Assembly (NCBI GenBank): GCA_024276305.1
Contig: JAJRXK010000090.1
Location: 1-42,793 of the forward strand
Source: Candidatus Krumholzibacteriota bacterium
GTDB lineage: Bacteria > Krumholzibacteriota > Krumholzibacteriia > JAJRXK01
DNA: 42,793 nt
Direction: 5' to 3'
Shown: positions 23,741 to 32,755 of the stretch, in pieces
How positions within the stretch are numbered: position 1 is the stretch's first letter
Layout of the letters: each line of letters starts with the position of its first letter
Notes under the pieces: model-generated
What the model saw: only the letters and a program-made list of their open reading frames with translations
Database searches by the model: none
What the model was told of the DNA's origin: nothing
Position numbers and translations under genes: made by a program

Positions 23741-25087
23741 ATGGTTCTGAAGGTCAGTGTTTCTGGGATCCGCGGGGTCATCGGCGAAACCCTCGATGCG
23801 GAGTCGATCTCGCGGTGGGCCAGCGCCTTCGGCAACTGGTTGCCCGAGGGTCCGGTGGTGCTCACTCGGGATTCACGACCGTCGGGTCCGATGGTCGAAG
23901 CGGCGGTGGAAGCGGCATTGCGTTCCACCGGGCACGACGTGGTGCGGGGAGGACTTCTCTCCACCCCGGCCTCCGAATACCTGGTCCAGGAGACGGATGC
24001 GGTGGGGGGCGTGATCGTCACTGCGAGCCACAATCCAGTCCAGTGGAATGCGCTCAAGTTGGTGCGGGGAGATGGACTCTTCCTCGATGCCGACCAGGTC
24101 GATGAACTTCGCACCCTCCACGACGCGTCGCAGCGAAAACATCGGAGGGCTCTGGATCTGGGTGGGCTGCGGGAGGATCTCCGGGGCGAGTCCCTTCATC
24201 GTCAGGCGATCCTGGAAATGAAGGAGATCGATGTGGCCGCGATCGCGGATCGGAAGATCCGCGTGGTGGTGGATGCGGTCGAAGGTGCAGGTGGTCATGC
24301 GTTGCCCGCGTTGCTGGAGTCCCTCGGGGCAGAAGTCCATCGCTTGCACTGCGGTTGTACGGGACACTTTCCCCACGATCCCGAACCCCGGCCGGAGAAT
24401 CTGGGCGAATTGATCGCGGCGGTCGCCGCGTTGGATGCCGATCTCGGCATGGCGGTGGATCCCGATGTGGACCGCCTGGCTCTGGTCGACCGGGGAGGCG
24501 TTGCCTTGAGCGAGGAGCTCACCTTGGCGGTCGCGACCGACTTCGTCCTGGAGCGAACTCCGGGCCCGGTGGTGGTGAACTTGAGCACCACCATGGCGCT
24601 CGACCGGGTGGCCGAGCGACACGGAGTGGAGATTTTCCGGGCCCCGGTCGGGGAAGCAAATGTGGTGGCGGAAATGATGGCCCGCGGCGCAGTGATCGGG
24701 GGAGAGGGCAATGGCGGCGTGATCTTCCCGGCCCTCCATCCGGGGCGGGACGCTCCTCTGGGTGCCGCATTGGTCCTTGCGGCGGTGGCCCATCGAGGAT
24801 CCCTTCGCCAGTGTCTGGATCGTTTCCCCAATGCCGAGATGGTCAAGGTGAAGCTGCCTCTCGACCAGAAGAATGACGATCCAGCCCTCTGGAAACGGGC
24901 CGCGGCGTCGATTGGCGAGTCTGGAAGCTGGAATGAGAGGGACGGAATCCGTTACGATTTGGGGGATCGCTGGGTCCACCTTCGGCGGTCGAATACCGAG
25001 AATGCTCTGCGGATCATCGCGGAGGCACCGGATGCGGCGGAGGCTACGGCGATCATCGACCGAGTACGACAAGCCATGCAAGGCTGA
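23741..25087 (+). CDS. glmM: Phosphoglucosamine mutase (archaeal/Bacteroidetes-type)
   Basis: An alpha-D-phosphohexomutase of 448 residues. It has the phosphoserine loop VTASHNPVQWN (Ser96), the metal loop DPDVDRLALVD (D240/D242/D244), the sugar loop GGEGNGGVIFP (about 320-330) and the phosphate-binding end RRSNTENALRIIAEAP. The GGEGNGG form is that of archaeal and Bacteroidetes-type phosphoglucosamine mutases, not the E. coli GlmM form. glmS follows 35 nt downstream and supports GlcN-6-P to GlcN-1-P conversion for UDP-GlcNAc synthesis. Phosphomannomutase or phosphoglucomutase activity remains possible. The ATG has GAGGT 6 nt upstream. Confidence 0.87.
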   Translation: MVLKVSVSGIRGVIGETLDAESISRWASAFGNWLPEGPVVLTRDSRPSGPMVEAAVEAALRSTGHDVVRGGLLSTPASEYLVQETDAVGGVIVTASHNPVQWNALKLVRGDGLFLDADQVDELRTLHDASQRKHRRALDLGGLREDLRGESLHRQAILEMKEIDVAAIADRKIRVVVDAVEGAGGHALPALLESLGAEVHRLHCGCTGHFPHDPEPRPENLGELIAAVAALDADLGMAVDPDVDRLALVDRGGVALSEELTLAVATDFVLERTPGPVVVNLSTTMALDRVAERHGVEIFRAPVGEANVVAEMMARGAVIGGEGNGGVIFPALHPGRDAPLGAALVLAAVAHRGSLRQCLDRFPNAEMVKVKLPLDQKNDDPALWKRAAASIGESGSWNERDGIRYDLGDRWVHLRRSNTENALRIIAEAPDAAEATAIIDRVRQAMQG

Positions 25088-25122
25088 GATCAGAGGCCTT
25101 CGGGCGAAGGGAAGTCGAATCT

Positions 25123-26949
25123 ATGTGTGGAATCATCGCGATGATCGGCAACGGACCGACCTCGAAGACCCTGGTCGACGGTCTGCGTCGTCTGGAGTAT
25201 CGCGGATACGACAGTTCGGGGATCGCGGTCATCGGAGACGGTACGATCGATGTCCGCAAGTCCGAGGGGAAGATCGCGCGTCTGGCCCAACTGCTCCAAG
25301 GTGATCCGGTGGACGGTCGCTGCGGGATCGCGCACACTCGGTGGGCCACTCACGGTGAGCCCAACCAGAAGAATGCCCATCCCCATACCAGCAACGATGG
25401 CAAGTTGGCCCTGGTGCACAATGGAATCATCGAGAACTACCGGGCCCTGAAGGTCGGACTCTCCCAGCGTGGTTACGAATTCCATACCGACACCGACAGT
25501 GAAGTGCTGGTCAACCTCATCCATGCCCACTACCGCGGCGATCTCGCGGCGGCGGTTCGCGAATCCTTGGTCCTGGTGGAAGGAACCTACGGCATCGCGG
25601 TGATCCATGCCGACGAACCCGACCGCATCGTGGGAGCCCGCAACGGCAGTCCCTTGATCGTGGGCCTGGGCGATGGCGAGTTCTTCCTGGCGAGCGATGT
25701 GGCCGCCATGCTGACCCGGACGCGTCAAGTGATCTACCTCGACGACGGGGAATGCGCGATCATCACTGCCGATGGCGTGGAGACTTGTACCGTCGCCAAC
25801 GAGAGCGTCGACAAGGAAGTCACCGAAGTGACCTGGGATCTCGATCAGATCGAGAAGGGGGGCTTCGACCACTTCATGCTCAAGGAGATCCACGAGCAAC
25901 CCGAGACCATCCGCAACACCTTCCGCGGACGCGTGGTCTACGACGAGGGAGACGGTCATCTGGGTGGATTGAACATGGATACCTCCCAACTCCGGGACAT
26001 CGAAAGAGTGGTGTTTCTGGCCTGCGGTACCAGTTTTCACGCCGGGCTGGTGGGAGAATACATGATCGAGGATCTGGCTCGGCTTCCGGTGGAAGTGGAG
26101 TACGCCAGTGAGTTTCGCTATCGGCGTCCGATGCTGCCGCCGAACACCTTGGTCGTCGCGATCTCCCAATCGGGGGAAACGGTCGACACTCTGTGCGCGA
26201 TGCGTGAAGCGAAGAAGCAGGGAGCGCGAGTCCTGGGGATCACCAATGTCGTGGGTTCGACCATCGCCCGGGAGAGCGATGGAGGAGTGTACATCCACGC
26301 TGGTCCGGAGATTGGTGTTGCGTCCACGAAGGCCTTTACCTGTCAGGTCACGGCCCTGGCGATTCTGACCCTCTGTCTGGCTCGAGTGCGGAGCTTGAAG
26401 CTCGAGGAAGGCCAGGAGATCATCCACGCCCTGCACCGCATTCCGCGTCAGATCGACCGCATCTTGGAGCAGGAAGAGCAGATCCGGACATTGGCTGCGG
26501 ACTACGCGGGCCACTCGAATTTCCTCTACCTCGGGAGGGGATACAACTATCCCATCGCTCTCGAGGGAGCGCTCAAACTGAAGGAAATCAGTTACGTGCA
26601 CGCCGAGGGCTATCCCGCGGCCGAAATGAAACACGGGCCGATCGCCCTCATCGACAAGGACATGCCGGTGGTGGTGTTGTGCACTCATGACAGCACCTAC
26701 GAGAAGATCAAGGGCAACGTCCAGGAGGTGAAGGCGCGGAGCGGACGAGTCCTGGCCATCGTCACCGACGGAGACACCGAGATCGCAGAGATGGCGGATC
26801 ACGTGATCACCGTGCCACCGACTCTGGACATCCTTTCCCCCTTGCTCAATGTGATTCCTCTGCAGCTGCTGGCCTACCACATTGCAGTGCTGCGGGAATG
26901 CAACGTGGACCAGCCCCGGAACCTCGCCAAGAGTGTGACCGTGGAGTAG
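25123..26949 (+). CDS. glmS: Glutamine-fructose-6-phosphate aminotransferase (isomerizing)
   Basis: GlmS makes glucosamine-6-phosphate from fructose-6-phosphate and glutamine. The 608-residue enzyme has the N-terminal nucleophile Cys2 (MCGIIAMIG), class II glutaminase motifs (LEYRGYDSSGIAV, HTRWATHGEPNQ, HNGIIENY), two SIS domains (ACGTSFHAGLVGEY; ISQSGETVDTL; LGRGYNYPIALEGALKLKEI) and the conserved end DQPRNLAKSVTVE. It sits between glmM and ridA with short gaps. The 35-nt upstream gap is too small for a glmS ribozyme. A small hairpin (CCTTCG/CGAAGG, 25097-25110) lies beside the ribosome site. Confidence 0.97.
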   Translation: MCGIIAMIGNGPTSKTLVDGLRRLEYRGYDSSGIAVIGDGTIDVRKSEGKIARLAQLLQGDPVDGRCGIAHTRWATHGEPNQKNAHPHTSNDGKLALVHNGIIENYRALKVGLSQRGYEFHTDTDSEVLVNLIHAHYRGDLAAAVRESLVLVEGTYGIAVIHADEPDRIVGARNGSPLIVGLGDGEFFLASDVAAMLTRTRQVIYLDDGECAIITADGVETCTVANESVDKEVTEVTWDLDQIEKGGFDHFMLKEIHEQPETIRNTFRGRVVYDEGDGHLGGLNMDTSQLRDIERVVFLACGTSFHAGLVGEYMIEDLARLPVEVEYASEFRYRRPMLPPNTLVVAISQSGETVDTLCAMREAKKQGARVLGITNVVGSTIARESDGGVYIHAGPEIGVASTKAFTCQVTALAILTLCLARVRSLKLEEGQEIIHALHRIPRQIDRILEQEEQIRTLAADYAGHSNFLYLGRGYNYPIALEGALKLKEISYVHAEGYPAAEMKHGPIALIDKDMPVVVLCTHDSTYEKIKGNVQEVKARSGRVLAIVTDGDTEIAEMADHVITVPPTLDILSPLLNVIPLQLLAYHIAVLRECNVDQPRNLAKSVTVE

Positions 26950-26956
26950 GAGGGCC

Positions 26957-27346
26957 ATGGACGAACGCCAAGTGATCTCGACCGTTGAGGCCCCTCGCGC
27001 GGTGGGTCCCTACAGCCAGGCCATCCGCAGCGGAGACTTCGTGTTCACCGCGGGGCAGATCGGTCTCGACCCCGAGACCGGGGTCCTGGTCGGCGAAGAG
27101 GTCGAGGCTCAGGCGGAGCAGGTGATGCGCAACCTCGAGGCAGTGCTCCGCGCTGCGGGCGCCACGGTGGCCGATGTGATCAAGTCGACCGTCTATCTCG
27201 TGGATCTGGCGGATTTCTCCAAGGTCAACGAGATCTACGCCTCGCTCTTCTCCCAGGCTCCGCCCGCGCGGACTACGGTCGAGGTGTCCGCGCTCCCCCT
27301 GGGTGCGAAGGTGGAAGTCGAGCTGGTGGCCCGGCTCCAAGCCTAG
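26957..27346 (+). CDS. ridA: RidA family enamine/imine deaminase
   Basis: RidA hydrolyses reactive 2-aminoacrylate-type enamines and imines, protecting PLP enzymes. The 129-residue protein matches in length. It has GPYSQAIRSGDFVFTAGQIGLDPETG, VMRNLEAVLRAAGAT, KSTVYLVDLADFSKVNEIY and the carboxylate-binding arginine in PPARTTVEV, followed by AKVEVELVA. It begins 7 nt after the glmS stop, with AGGAGG upstream, so it shares the glmM-glmS mRNA. The trimeric protein is cytosolic. Confidence 0.94.
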   Translation: MDERQVISTVEAPRAVGPYSQAIRSGDFVFTAGQIGLDPETGVLVGEEVEAQAEQVMRNLEAVLRAAGATVADVIKSTVYLVDLADFSKVNEIYASLFSQAPPARTTVEVSALPLGAKVEVELVARLQA

Positions 27347-27379
27347 GCGCCTTCTTCCAATGCTTTCCGCCAGAATTGT

Positions 27380-27396
27380 GGGGCGACTTCCGCCCC
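27380..27396 (+). terminator. Weak hairpin after ridA
   Basis: GGGGCG (27380-27385) and CGCCCC (27391-27396) form a 6-bp stem with a 5-nt loop, 33 nt after the ridA stop and 30 nt before selC. No T-run follows, so read-through into selC is likely. Confidence 0.3.
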
Positions 27397-27426
27397 GATT
27401 GGGACTAAGTTGGGGACCGACAGGTC

Positions 27427-27521
27427 GGGAATGGATGGGTCCTGGTGGGCCCCGGGGACTTCAAATCCTGCGGTCGGGCGTCCGCGTCCGAGGTGCGTTC
27501 GATTCGCACACATTCCCGCCA
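27427..27521 (+). tRNA. selC: Selenocysteine tRNA (anticodon TCA)
   Basis: This 95-nt gene has the full tRNA-Sec architecture. The acceptor is GGGAATGG/ACATTCCC: 8 positions, 7 paired, with the innermost G-A unpaired. An AT linker follows. The 6-bp D-stem GGGTCC/GGGCCC has the 4-nt loop TGGT. The anticodon loop is CTTCAAA with TCA at 27461-27463, inside the signature GGACTTCAAATCC. A 22-nt variable arm has a 7-bp stem (TCGGGCG/CGTCCGA, loop TCCG). The T-arm is GTGCG/CGCAC with loop TTCGATT. G73 and an encoded CCA end the gene. The anticodon stem is imperfect (a G-G mismatch and a G-T pair). It charges with serine, which SelA converts to Sec for UGA decoding with SelB. No selA, selB or selD gene is in the window. 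Confidence 0.9.
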
Positions 27522-27549
27522 CCATCTCCCCGTGTCCCGAGCTTGGACG

Positions 27550-28527
27550 ATGACCCTCCGCTCTGAGTTCTCTCGCATCCTCTTCGTGGTCAATCCCGCG
27601 GCGGGGCGTGGTCTGGCTCGGGCCGAGCTATTGCCGATCCGGCAGCATCTCCGCGATCGAGGCGTCGAAGCCGAGATCTTTCTCACTTCGGCTCCCGGGG
27701 GAGCGACTCGGATTCTGGAAGGCCTGCCTCTCGAGCCGAGTACGCTGGTCATCGCGGTGGGGGGCGACGGGACGGTGCATGAAGTGGCCTTGGCCCTTTT
27801 GGACCGGCCGGGCCTGCACCTCGGAGTGATTCCCCTGGGGACGGGCAATGACGTGGCGTGTCAGCTGGGGATGAAGTCCCATGTTCCCACCGCCCTCGAC
27901 TCCATCCTCGATGGTGTGCTCATCCCCTGGGATATCGGGGTGGTCGGGGAGCATTGCTTCGTGAACAGCGTGGGCTTCGCCTTCTCGGCCGAGACGAGTC
28001 ATTGGAGCCGCCATACCGGCCCATTGCGCGGGAACCTCCGTTACACCTACGCGATCCTCCGGGCCTGGTGGCAGCACACCGGGCTCGTTCTGGGCTTCGA
28101 CGGGTTGGAAGCGTCGGGAGAGCGACGGATCGGCCTCATGGAGATCGGGGTGGGAGACCGCTGTGGGGGAGGATATCGCATCACGGCTCGGGCTCTTCCC
28201 TTCGATGGGCTCCTCGACGTGTGCATCATCGACGATCTGAGCCGATGGGCCCTGCCGCGCGTGGTTCCTCGGGCTCGGAATGGGAAGCATATCGGTCTCC
28301 CGCGCGTACACTACGAGCAGGTGAGCAGTTTTCGGATCAAGCTCCCCGCAGATACCCGCATCCACGTGGACGGGGAGGTCGTCGAGCTGGCGCGGGGCGA
28401 GCACTCGGTGCGGATCCGGCCTCGCCTGTTGTCTTGTGTGGCGGCGGCGGACTCTGCTCTGGCCCGATCCTACCAGGAGCAGAAGCACCGCCTGCAGCAT
28501 GGCGTTGGAGATGGAGCCGGATCATGA
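27550..28527 (+). CDS. Diacylglycerol kinase family (DagK/YegS-like) lipid kinase
   Basis: The 325-residue protein has the DAGK catalytic fold. It begins RILFVVNPAAGRGLARAEL (phosphate-binding NPAAGRG), then VIAVGGDGTVHEVALAL (GGDGT, about 71-75) and GVIPLGTGNDVACQL. The C-terminal beta domain has GVVGEHCFVNSVGFAFSAE and ends with IHVDGEVVELARGEHSVRIRP. Family members phosphorylate diacylglycerol, other lipids or sphingoid bases at the inner face of the membrane. ATG 27550 was chosen because the domain starts there. An in-frame ATG at 27445 lies inside the tRNA-Sec gene and must be wrong. The start is only 28 nt after the tRNA CCA, and the stop overlaps the next gene by 4 nt. Confidence 0.9.
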   Translation: MTLRSEFSRILFVVNPAAGRGLARAELLPIRQHLRDRGVEAEIFLTSAPGGATRILEGLPLEPSTLVIAVGGDGTVHEVALALLDRPGLHLGVIPLGTGNDVACQLGMKSHVPTALDSILDGVLIPWDIGVVGEHCFVNSVGFAFSAETSHWSRHTGPLRGNLRYTYAILRAWWQHTGLVLGFDGLEASGERRIGLMEIGVGDRCGGGYRITARALPFDGLLDVCIIDDLSRWALPRVVPRARNGKHIGLPRVHYEQVSSFRIKLPADTRIHVDGEVVELARGEHSVRIRPRLLSCVAAADSALARSYQEQKHRLQHGVGDGAGS

Positions 28528-29084
28528 TCCACCTTCGGAGGCCGATGGTCTTCGCCCTCCTCCTTCTGTGGGTGAGTGTGGAGGAGGTCGTCGCCGCTCC
28601 GGCGGTCACGGATTCGCTCCGTCGGGTGGAACGAGAGGAAGCCTTGGCTCCTCTGCGAGCCGAGCATCGGAGTGCTCGAGCTGCGGTGGCCATGACCCCG
28701 CTCTTTCCGGGATGGGGCCAGCTCTATGCGGACACCCCATTCTGGGGAGTGGTCGCCTTTGCCGCGGAGATGTACTACCTGGGAAATATTCTCATGGAGT
28801 TCCGTCGGGTGGAGCGGGAACGAGTGCGGCGCGATGCCCTCGAAGAAGGTTCCCCCGAGAGGGCATTGCGAGACATGCTGGTCAACGAGCACAAGGAGCG
28901 GGTGCGGGACTATCTCTGGTGGTCCGCCGGAGGCTTGCTCATTGTGTCTCTGGACGCCTTCGTGAGCGTCGAACTGGCGGAATTCGACAGTGGGGATCCC
29001 CCGACTCCTGATCTGGACCGCGAATGGTCCGAGCCAGGATCCGCTGGCGAGGGAGTGGCGCTCCGGCTACACTTCTCATTCTGA
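28524..29084 (+). CDS. DUF5683-like membrane protein
   Basis: The 186-residue protein has an N-terminal signal or anchor (PMVFALLLLWVSVEEVVAAP). The DUF5683-type motif AMTPLFPGWGQLYADTPFWG is followed by two hydrophobic segments (VVAFAAEMYYLGNILMEF and WWSAGGLLIVSLDAFVSVEL) with a charged helix between them (RRVERERVRRDALEE). It ends in LRLHFSF, a beta-strand-like, aromatic-ended tail seen in envelope proteins of FCB bacteria. The ATG overlaps the lipid kinase stop (ATGA). Function is unknown; an envelope role alongside the lipid kinase is inference. Confidence 0.72.
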   Translation: MIHLRRPMVFALLLLWVSVEEVVAAPAVTDSLRRVEREEALAPLRAEHRSARAAVAMTPLFPGWGQLYADTPFWGVVAFAAEMYYLGNILMEFRRVERERVRRDALEEGSPERALRDMLVNEHKERVRDYLWWSAGGLLIVSLDAFVSVELAEFDSGDPPTPDLDREWSEPGSAGEGVALRLHFSF

Positions 29085-29132
29085 CGCGCCGGCCGATCCG
29101 GTCACCTTTCCTCTGCCGATTTGTAGAGTTCC

Positions 29133-30938
29133 ATGTCCATCGACCCATCCAAGGTCCGCAACTTCTGCATTGTGGCGCACATCGACCATGGCAAGTCGAC
29201 CTTGGCGGATCGTCTTCTGGAACGTGCGGGCACGGTGGCCCTGCGGGACATGCGGGCCCAGCTCCTCGATTCCATGGACCTCGAGCAGGAGCGCGGGATC
29301 ACGATCAAGAGTCATCCGGTTCGACTGGATTACGAGGCGAGTGATGGACAGGAATACGTCTTCCACCTCATCGACACTCCGGGGCACGTGGACTTTCACC
29401 ACGAAGTGAGTCGCAGTCTGGCGGCCTGCGAAGGGGCTCTCCTGGTCGTCGATGCCGCGCAGGGGATCGAAGCTCAGACCCTGAACAATCTCTACCTGGC
29501 GCTCGAGCACGACCTGGAGATCTTGCCCGTGCTCAACAAGATCGACCTCCCTTCGGCTCGCCCCGACGAAGTGACCCACGAGATCGTGGACCTCATCGGC
29601 TGCGACGAGAGTGAAGTCGTCCGAGTCAGCGCCAAGACGGGGGAGGGGATCGACGAGTTGCTCGAGGCTATCGTTCGCCTCGTTCCTCCTCCGAAGCCCC
29701 ACCGCGACAAGCCGCTCCGCGCGATCGTCTTCGACAGTGTCTTCGATGCCTATCGGGGAACCATCGCCTATGTGCGGGTGGTCGACGGAATCATCCGCAC
29801 CGGTGATCGCATTCGGATGATGGGGGGAGGGCAGATTCACGACGTCATGGAGGTTGGTTTCTTTCGTCTCAGCCAGATCAAGACCGAATCGATCGAAGCC
29901 GGTCAAGTGGGGTATGTCGCCACCGGGGCCAAGAGCGTGGCCGCAGTGCAGATGGGCGACACGATCACTTCCGACGCCCATCCTGCGGAGGAGCCGGTCC
30001 TTGGGTACGTCGAAGCCAAGCCTATGGTCTTCAGTGGATTCTATCCGATCGACACGGACGACTACGTGGATCTCAAGGAAGCTCTCGAGAAGCTCCAGCT
30101 CAACGATGCGGCCCTCACTTTCGAGCCCGAGACCAGCGTGGCCTTGGGATTCGGATTCCGATGCGGCTTCTTGGGATTGCTCCACCTCGAGATCGTACAG
30201 GAGCGTCTGGAGCGAGAGTTCGACCTGGAACTGATTGCAACCTTGCCCAATGTGGAGTACCACGCCGTGCTTCAGGACGGTACGGAGGTGAAGGTCGAGA
30301 ATCCCAGCAAGATGCCCGATCCCTCCGAGCTCAGCAGCGTTCACGAACCCTTCGTGACCGTGTCGGTGATCACTCCCAAGGAGTATGTGGGCGGGATGAT
30401 GACCCTCACCATCGAGCGACGGGGCGCCCAGACCGGCATGGAGTACATGGACACCGATCGGGTGAAAGTGGACTTCGAAATGCCTCTCTCCGAGCTCGTG
30501 GTGGACTATTTCGACAAGATCAAGAGTGTGAGCCGTGGATATGCGAGTCTGGACTACGAGCTGCTCGGCTATCGTGAGAGCGACTTGGTGAAACTGGACA
30601 TCTTGCTCAACGGAGAGCCGGTGGACGCGTTGAGCGTCATCGTCCATCGGTCGACGTCTTATGAATGGGGGCGGGATCTCTGCCGGAAGCTCAAGGAGCT
30701 CCTGCCGCGTCAGATGTTCGAAGTGTCCATCCAGGCGGCAATTGGTGGCAGGGTGATTGCTCGAACCAATGTGAAGGCCCTCCGCAAGAACGTCACCGCC
30801 AAGTGCTACGGCGGTGACGTTTCCCGCAAGCGCAAGCTTCTCGAGAAACAAAAAGAGGGCAAGCGCCGGATGAAGAGCGTGGGGAGTGTGGAGATTCCTC
30901 AGGAGGCATTCTTTGCCGTGTTGAAGGTGGAACGATGA
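29133..30938 (+). CDS. lepA: Elongation factor 4 (back-translocating GTPase)
   Basis: LepA is a ribosome-bound GTPase linked to translation fidelity or initiation. The 601-residue length is exact for the family. G1 [17 protein letters not shown]2/G3 ([21 protein letters not shown]), G4 NKIDLPSA and the LepA-specific C-terminal domain with [20 protein letters not shown] and [10 protein letters not shown] are all present. It starts the conserved lepA-hemW-hrcA-grpE-dnaK-dnaJ block. The 4-nt overlap with lepB at 30935-30938 couples them. The 48-nt gap upstream holds no clear promoter. Confidence 0.98.
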   Translation: MSIDPSKVRNFCIVAHIDHGKSTLADRLLERAGTVALRDMRAQLLDSMDLEQERGITIKSHPVRLDYEASDGQEYVFHLIDTPGHVDFHHEVSRSLAACEGALLVVDAAQGIEAQTLNNLYLALEHDLEILPVLNKIDLPSARPDEVTHEIVDLIGCDESEVVRVSAKTGEGIDELLEAIVRLVPPPKPHRDKPLRAIVFDSVFDAYRGTIAYVRVVDGIIRTGDRIRMMGGGQIHDVMEVGFFRLSQIKTESIEAGQVGYVATGAKSVAAVQMGDTITSDAHPAEEPVLGYVEAKPMVFSGFYPIDTDDYVDLKEALEKLQLNDAALTFEPETSVALGFGFRCGFLGLLHLEIVQERLEREFDLELIATLPNVEYHAVLQDGTEVKVENPSKMPDPSELSSVHEPFVTVSVITPKEYVGGMMTLTIERRGAQTGMEYMDTDRVKVDFEMPLSELVVDYFDKIKSVSRGYASLDYELLGYRESDLVKLDILLNGEPVDALSVIVHRSTSYEWGRDLCRKLKELLPRQMFEVSIQAAIGGRVIARTNVKALRKNVTAKCYGGDVSRKRKLLEKQKEGKRRMKSVGSVEIPQEAFFAVLKVER

Positions 30939-31606
30939 GCAATACGACGACTCCTGCGGGGGCCCCATCGAAGAAGTCGACCGCGGCCAAGACCACCGCG
31001 AAGAAGGTTCCGTCGAAGCCGGTGTGGAGAGAGTATCTCGAAGCGATTCTGGTGGCCGTGGCGCTGGCTCTGGTGATTCGGACCTTTGCGTTCCAGGCCT
31101 TCCGGATTCCCTCGGGCTCGATGGAGGATACCCTCCTGGTCGGGGACTATCTCTTCGTGAGCAAGTTCCTCTACGGAGCGGAGATCCCCTTCACCGGGGG
31201 CTCCCGGCTGCCGGCGATCCGTCAGCCCAAACGGGGAGACATCATCGTCTTCCGCTATCCCGAGGATCCGACCCAGGACTTCATCAAGCGATGCGTCGGC
31301 GTTCCGGGCGATACCATCGAAGTGCGAGACAAGGTCCTCTACGTCAATGGTGAGGCCCAGGAGGAGCCCTACGTCAAGCACGCCGACCGGCGGATCCTCC
31401 CCGGCCGCGACAGTTTTGGTCCAGTGGTCGTCCCCGAGGGAAAATACTTCATGATGGGGGACAACCGTGACAACTCCCGGGATTCGCGCAGCTGGGGTTT
31501 CCTGGACCATTCGTTGATTCGCGGAAAGGCGCTGTTCATCTACTTCTCGTGGGATGCCGCGGGTCCGGGGATCCGTTTCCGGCGGATCCTGGACATCATC
31601 CGTTGA
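30935..31606 (+). CDS. lepB: Signal peptidase I
   Basis: LepB cleaves signal peptides on the outer face of the inner membrane. The 223-residue protein has the catalytic Ser62 in [15 protein letters not shown] and the Lys118 general base in [12 protein letters not shown]. The later family boxes are [22 protein letters not shown] and [14 protein letters not shown] single N-terminal anchor (about 35-55, [20 protein letters not shown]) is preceded by a Lys/Ala/Thr-rich cytosolic extension of ~28 residues. The start overlaps the lepA stop by 4 nt, and hemW starts about 10 nt after its end. Confidence 0.96.
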   Translation: MSNTTTPAGAPSKKSTAAKTTAKKVPSKPVWREYLEAILVAVALALVIRTFAFQAFRIPSGSMEDTLLVGDYLFVSKFLYGAEIPFTGGSRLPAIRQPKRGDIIVFRYPEDPTQDFIKRCVGVPGDTIEVRDKVLYVNGEAQEEPYVKHADRRILPGRDSFGPVVVPEGKYFMMGDNRDNSRDSRSWGFLDHSLIRGKALFIYFSWDAAGPGIRFRRILDIIR

Positions 31607-31616
31607 GTCGGCGGCG

Positions 31617-32741
31617 GTGGTGACGAGCCGCGATTGGTCGGTCTACGTCCACGTTCCCTTCTGCGAGGTGCGGTGCCCCTACTGCCACTTCGCCTGCTTC
31701 GTGAACCAGGACCCCGATTTCCCCCTGCGTTATGTGCGAGCGGTCGAGCGGGAACTCGACTTCCACTCGGGTCGCCTCGACTCCGCGCGCATCGTCTCCC
31801 TCTACTTCGGCGGGGGCACGCCCACTGCGCTCAGCGCGCCGGCGCGCAAGGAGCTCTGCCGTTGGCTGGGCGAGGAGCTCCGCCCTCGCTTCGCCCCCGA
31901 GGCGGAGTTCACTCTCGAGGCGAATCCGGAGAGTTTGGATCCCCGGGTCCTCGACGATTGGCTCGAGGCCGGTCTCAATCGCCTCTCGATCGGCATTCAG
32001 ACCATGCATCCGAAGGTCCTCGAATTCCTGGGGCGGCGGAGCACTCCCGCTTCGAATCTGCGCGCCCTGGATCTGGCCTGCCAGAGAGTCGACAATGTCT
32101 CGGCCGACCTCATCGTGGCTTCGCCCCTGGATGACTGGACTGGGCTGCTGCGCAGTATTGACGCCATCACCTCCCATCCCGTATCCCACATCAGCGCCTA
32201 CTTGCTGGAGATCCACGCGGACACCCGTTTCGGCCGGGAGGTGGCTCAGGGTCTGTGGCAACCCTCCCCCAATGACCAACAGGCCGATCTCTACCTGCGG
32301 CTCGTGCAGGAGCTGGCCGACCGAGGATTCCATGCCTACGAACTCAGCAACTTTGCCCAGCCGGGGCGGGAGAGCCGACACAACGGGCGCTATTGGACCC
32401 GGGATCCCTACCTCGGTTTGGGGCCTTCCGCCCATTCCTTCGACGGGGCTCATCGGTGGTGGAATCATCGCGACGCCCATCGGTGGTGCGAATCGGTGGA
32501 GGCCGGGACCCTGCCGGTGGAGGGAAGGGAGCACCTCGACCGCCGGGCGGTGCGGAGGGAGAGAATCCTCCTCGGCCTCCGGCGGGACGAGGGGATTCCC
32601 GAGGCCTGGGTCGAGGATCGGAGCCGCCTCGTGGACGACTACCTTCGAGCCGGCCTCCTCGAACGAGTGGGCCCGCGATTGAGAGCCACCCCCGAGGGCT
32701 GGCTCCTCCTCGACGAAGTGGTCCTTCGCCTCTGCGACTGA
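31617..32741 (+). CDS. hemW: HemW-type radical SAM protein (coproporphyrinogen dehydrogenase-like)
   Basis: The 374-residue radical SAM protein has the cluster motif C16-x3-C20-x2-C23 in HVPFCEVRCPYCHFACF, with a fourth Cys at C-F-x-C spacing. GGGTPTAL, NPESLD, LNRLSIGIQTM and the HemN C-terminal domain (YLGLGPSAHSF, then RRERILLGLR) follow. HemW proteins are haem chaperones and lack coproporphyrinogen oxidase activity. Co-location with lepA and hrcA is the classical HemW context. GTG 31617 (or the adjacent GTG 31620) was chosen because the conserved N-terminus starts there. Longer frames would overlap lepB. The ribosome site is weak. Confidence 0.92.
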   Translation: MVTSRDWSVYVHVPFCEVRCPYCHFACFVNQDPDFPLRYVRAVERELDFHSGRLDSARIVSLYFGGGTPTALSAPARKELCRWLGEELRPRFAPEAEFTLEANPESLDPRVLDDWLEAGLNRLSIGIQTMHPKVLEFLGRRSTPASNLRALDLACQRVDNVSADLIVASPLDDWTGLLRSIDAITSHPVSHISAYLLEIHADTRFGREVAQGLWQPSPNDQQADLYLRLVQELADRGFHAYELSNFAQPGRESRHNGRYWTRDPYLGLGPSAHSFDGAHRWWNHRDAHRWCESVEAGTLPVEGREHLDRRAVRRERILLGLRRDEGIPEAWVEDRSRLVDDYLRAGLLERVGPRLRATPEGWLLLDEVVLRLCD

Positions 32742-32755
32742 GATCGGTCGAATTC

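Noticed and set aside
25088-25122. glmS ribozyme upstream of glmS
   Set aside because: Only 35 nt separate glmM and glmS; the ribozyme needs well over 100 nt and its core is not seen.
27445-27549. Longer N-terminus for the lipid kinase gene from ATG 27445
   Set aside because: This stretch is inside the tRNA-Sec gene, and the conserved DAGK domain begins right after ATG 27550.
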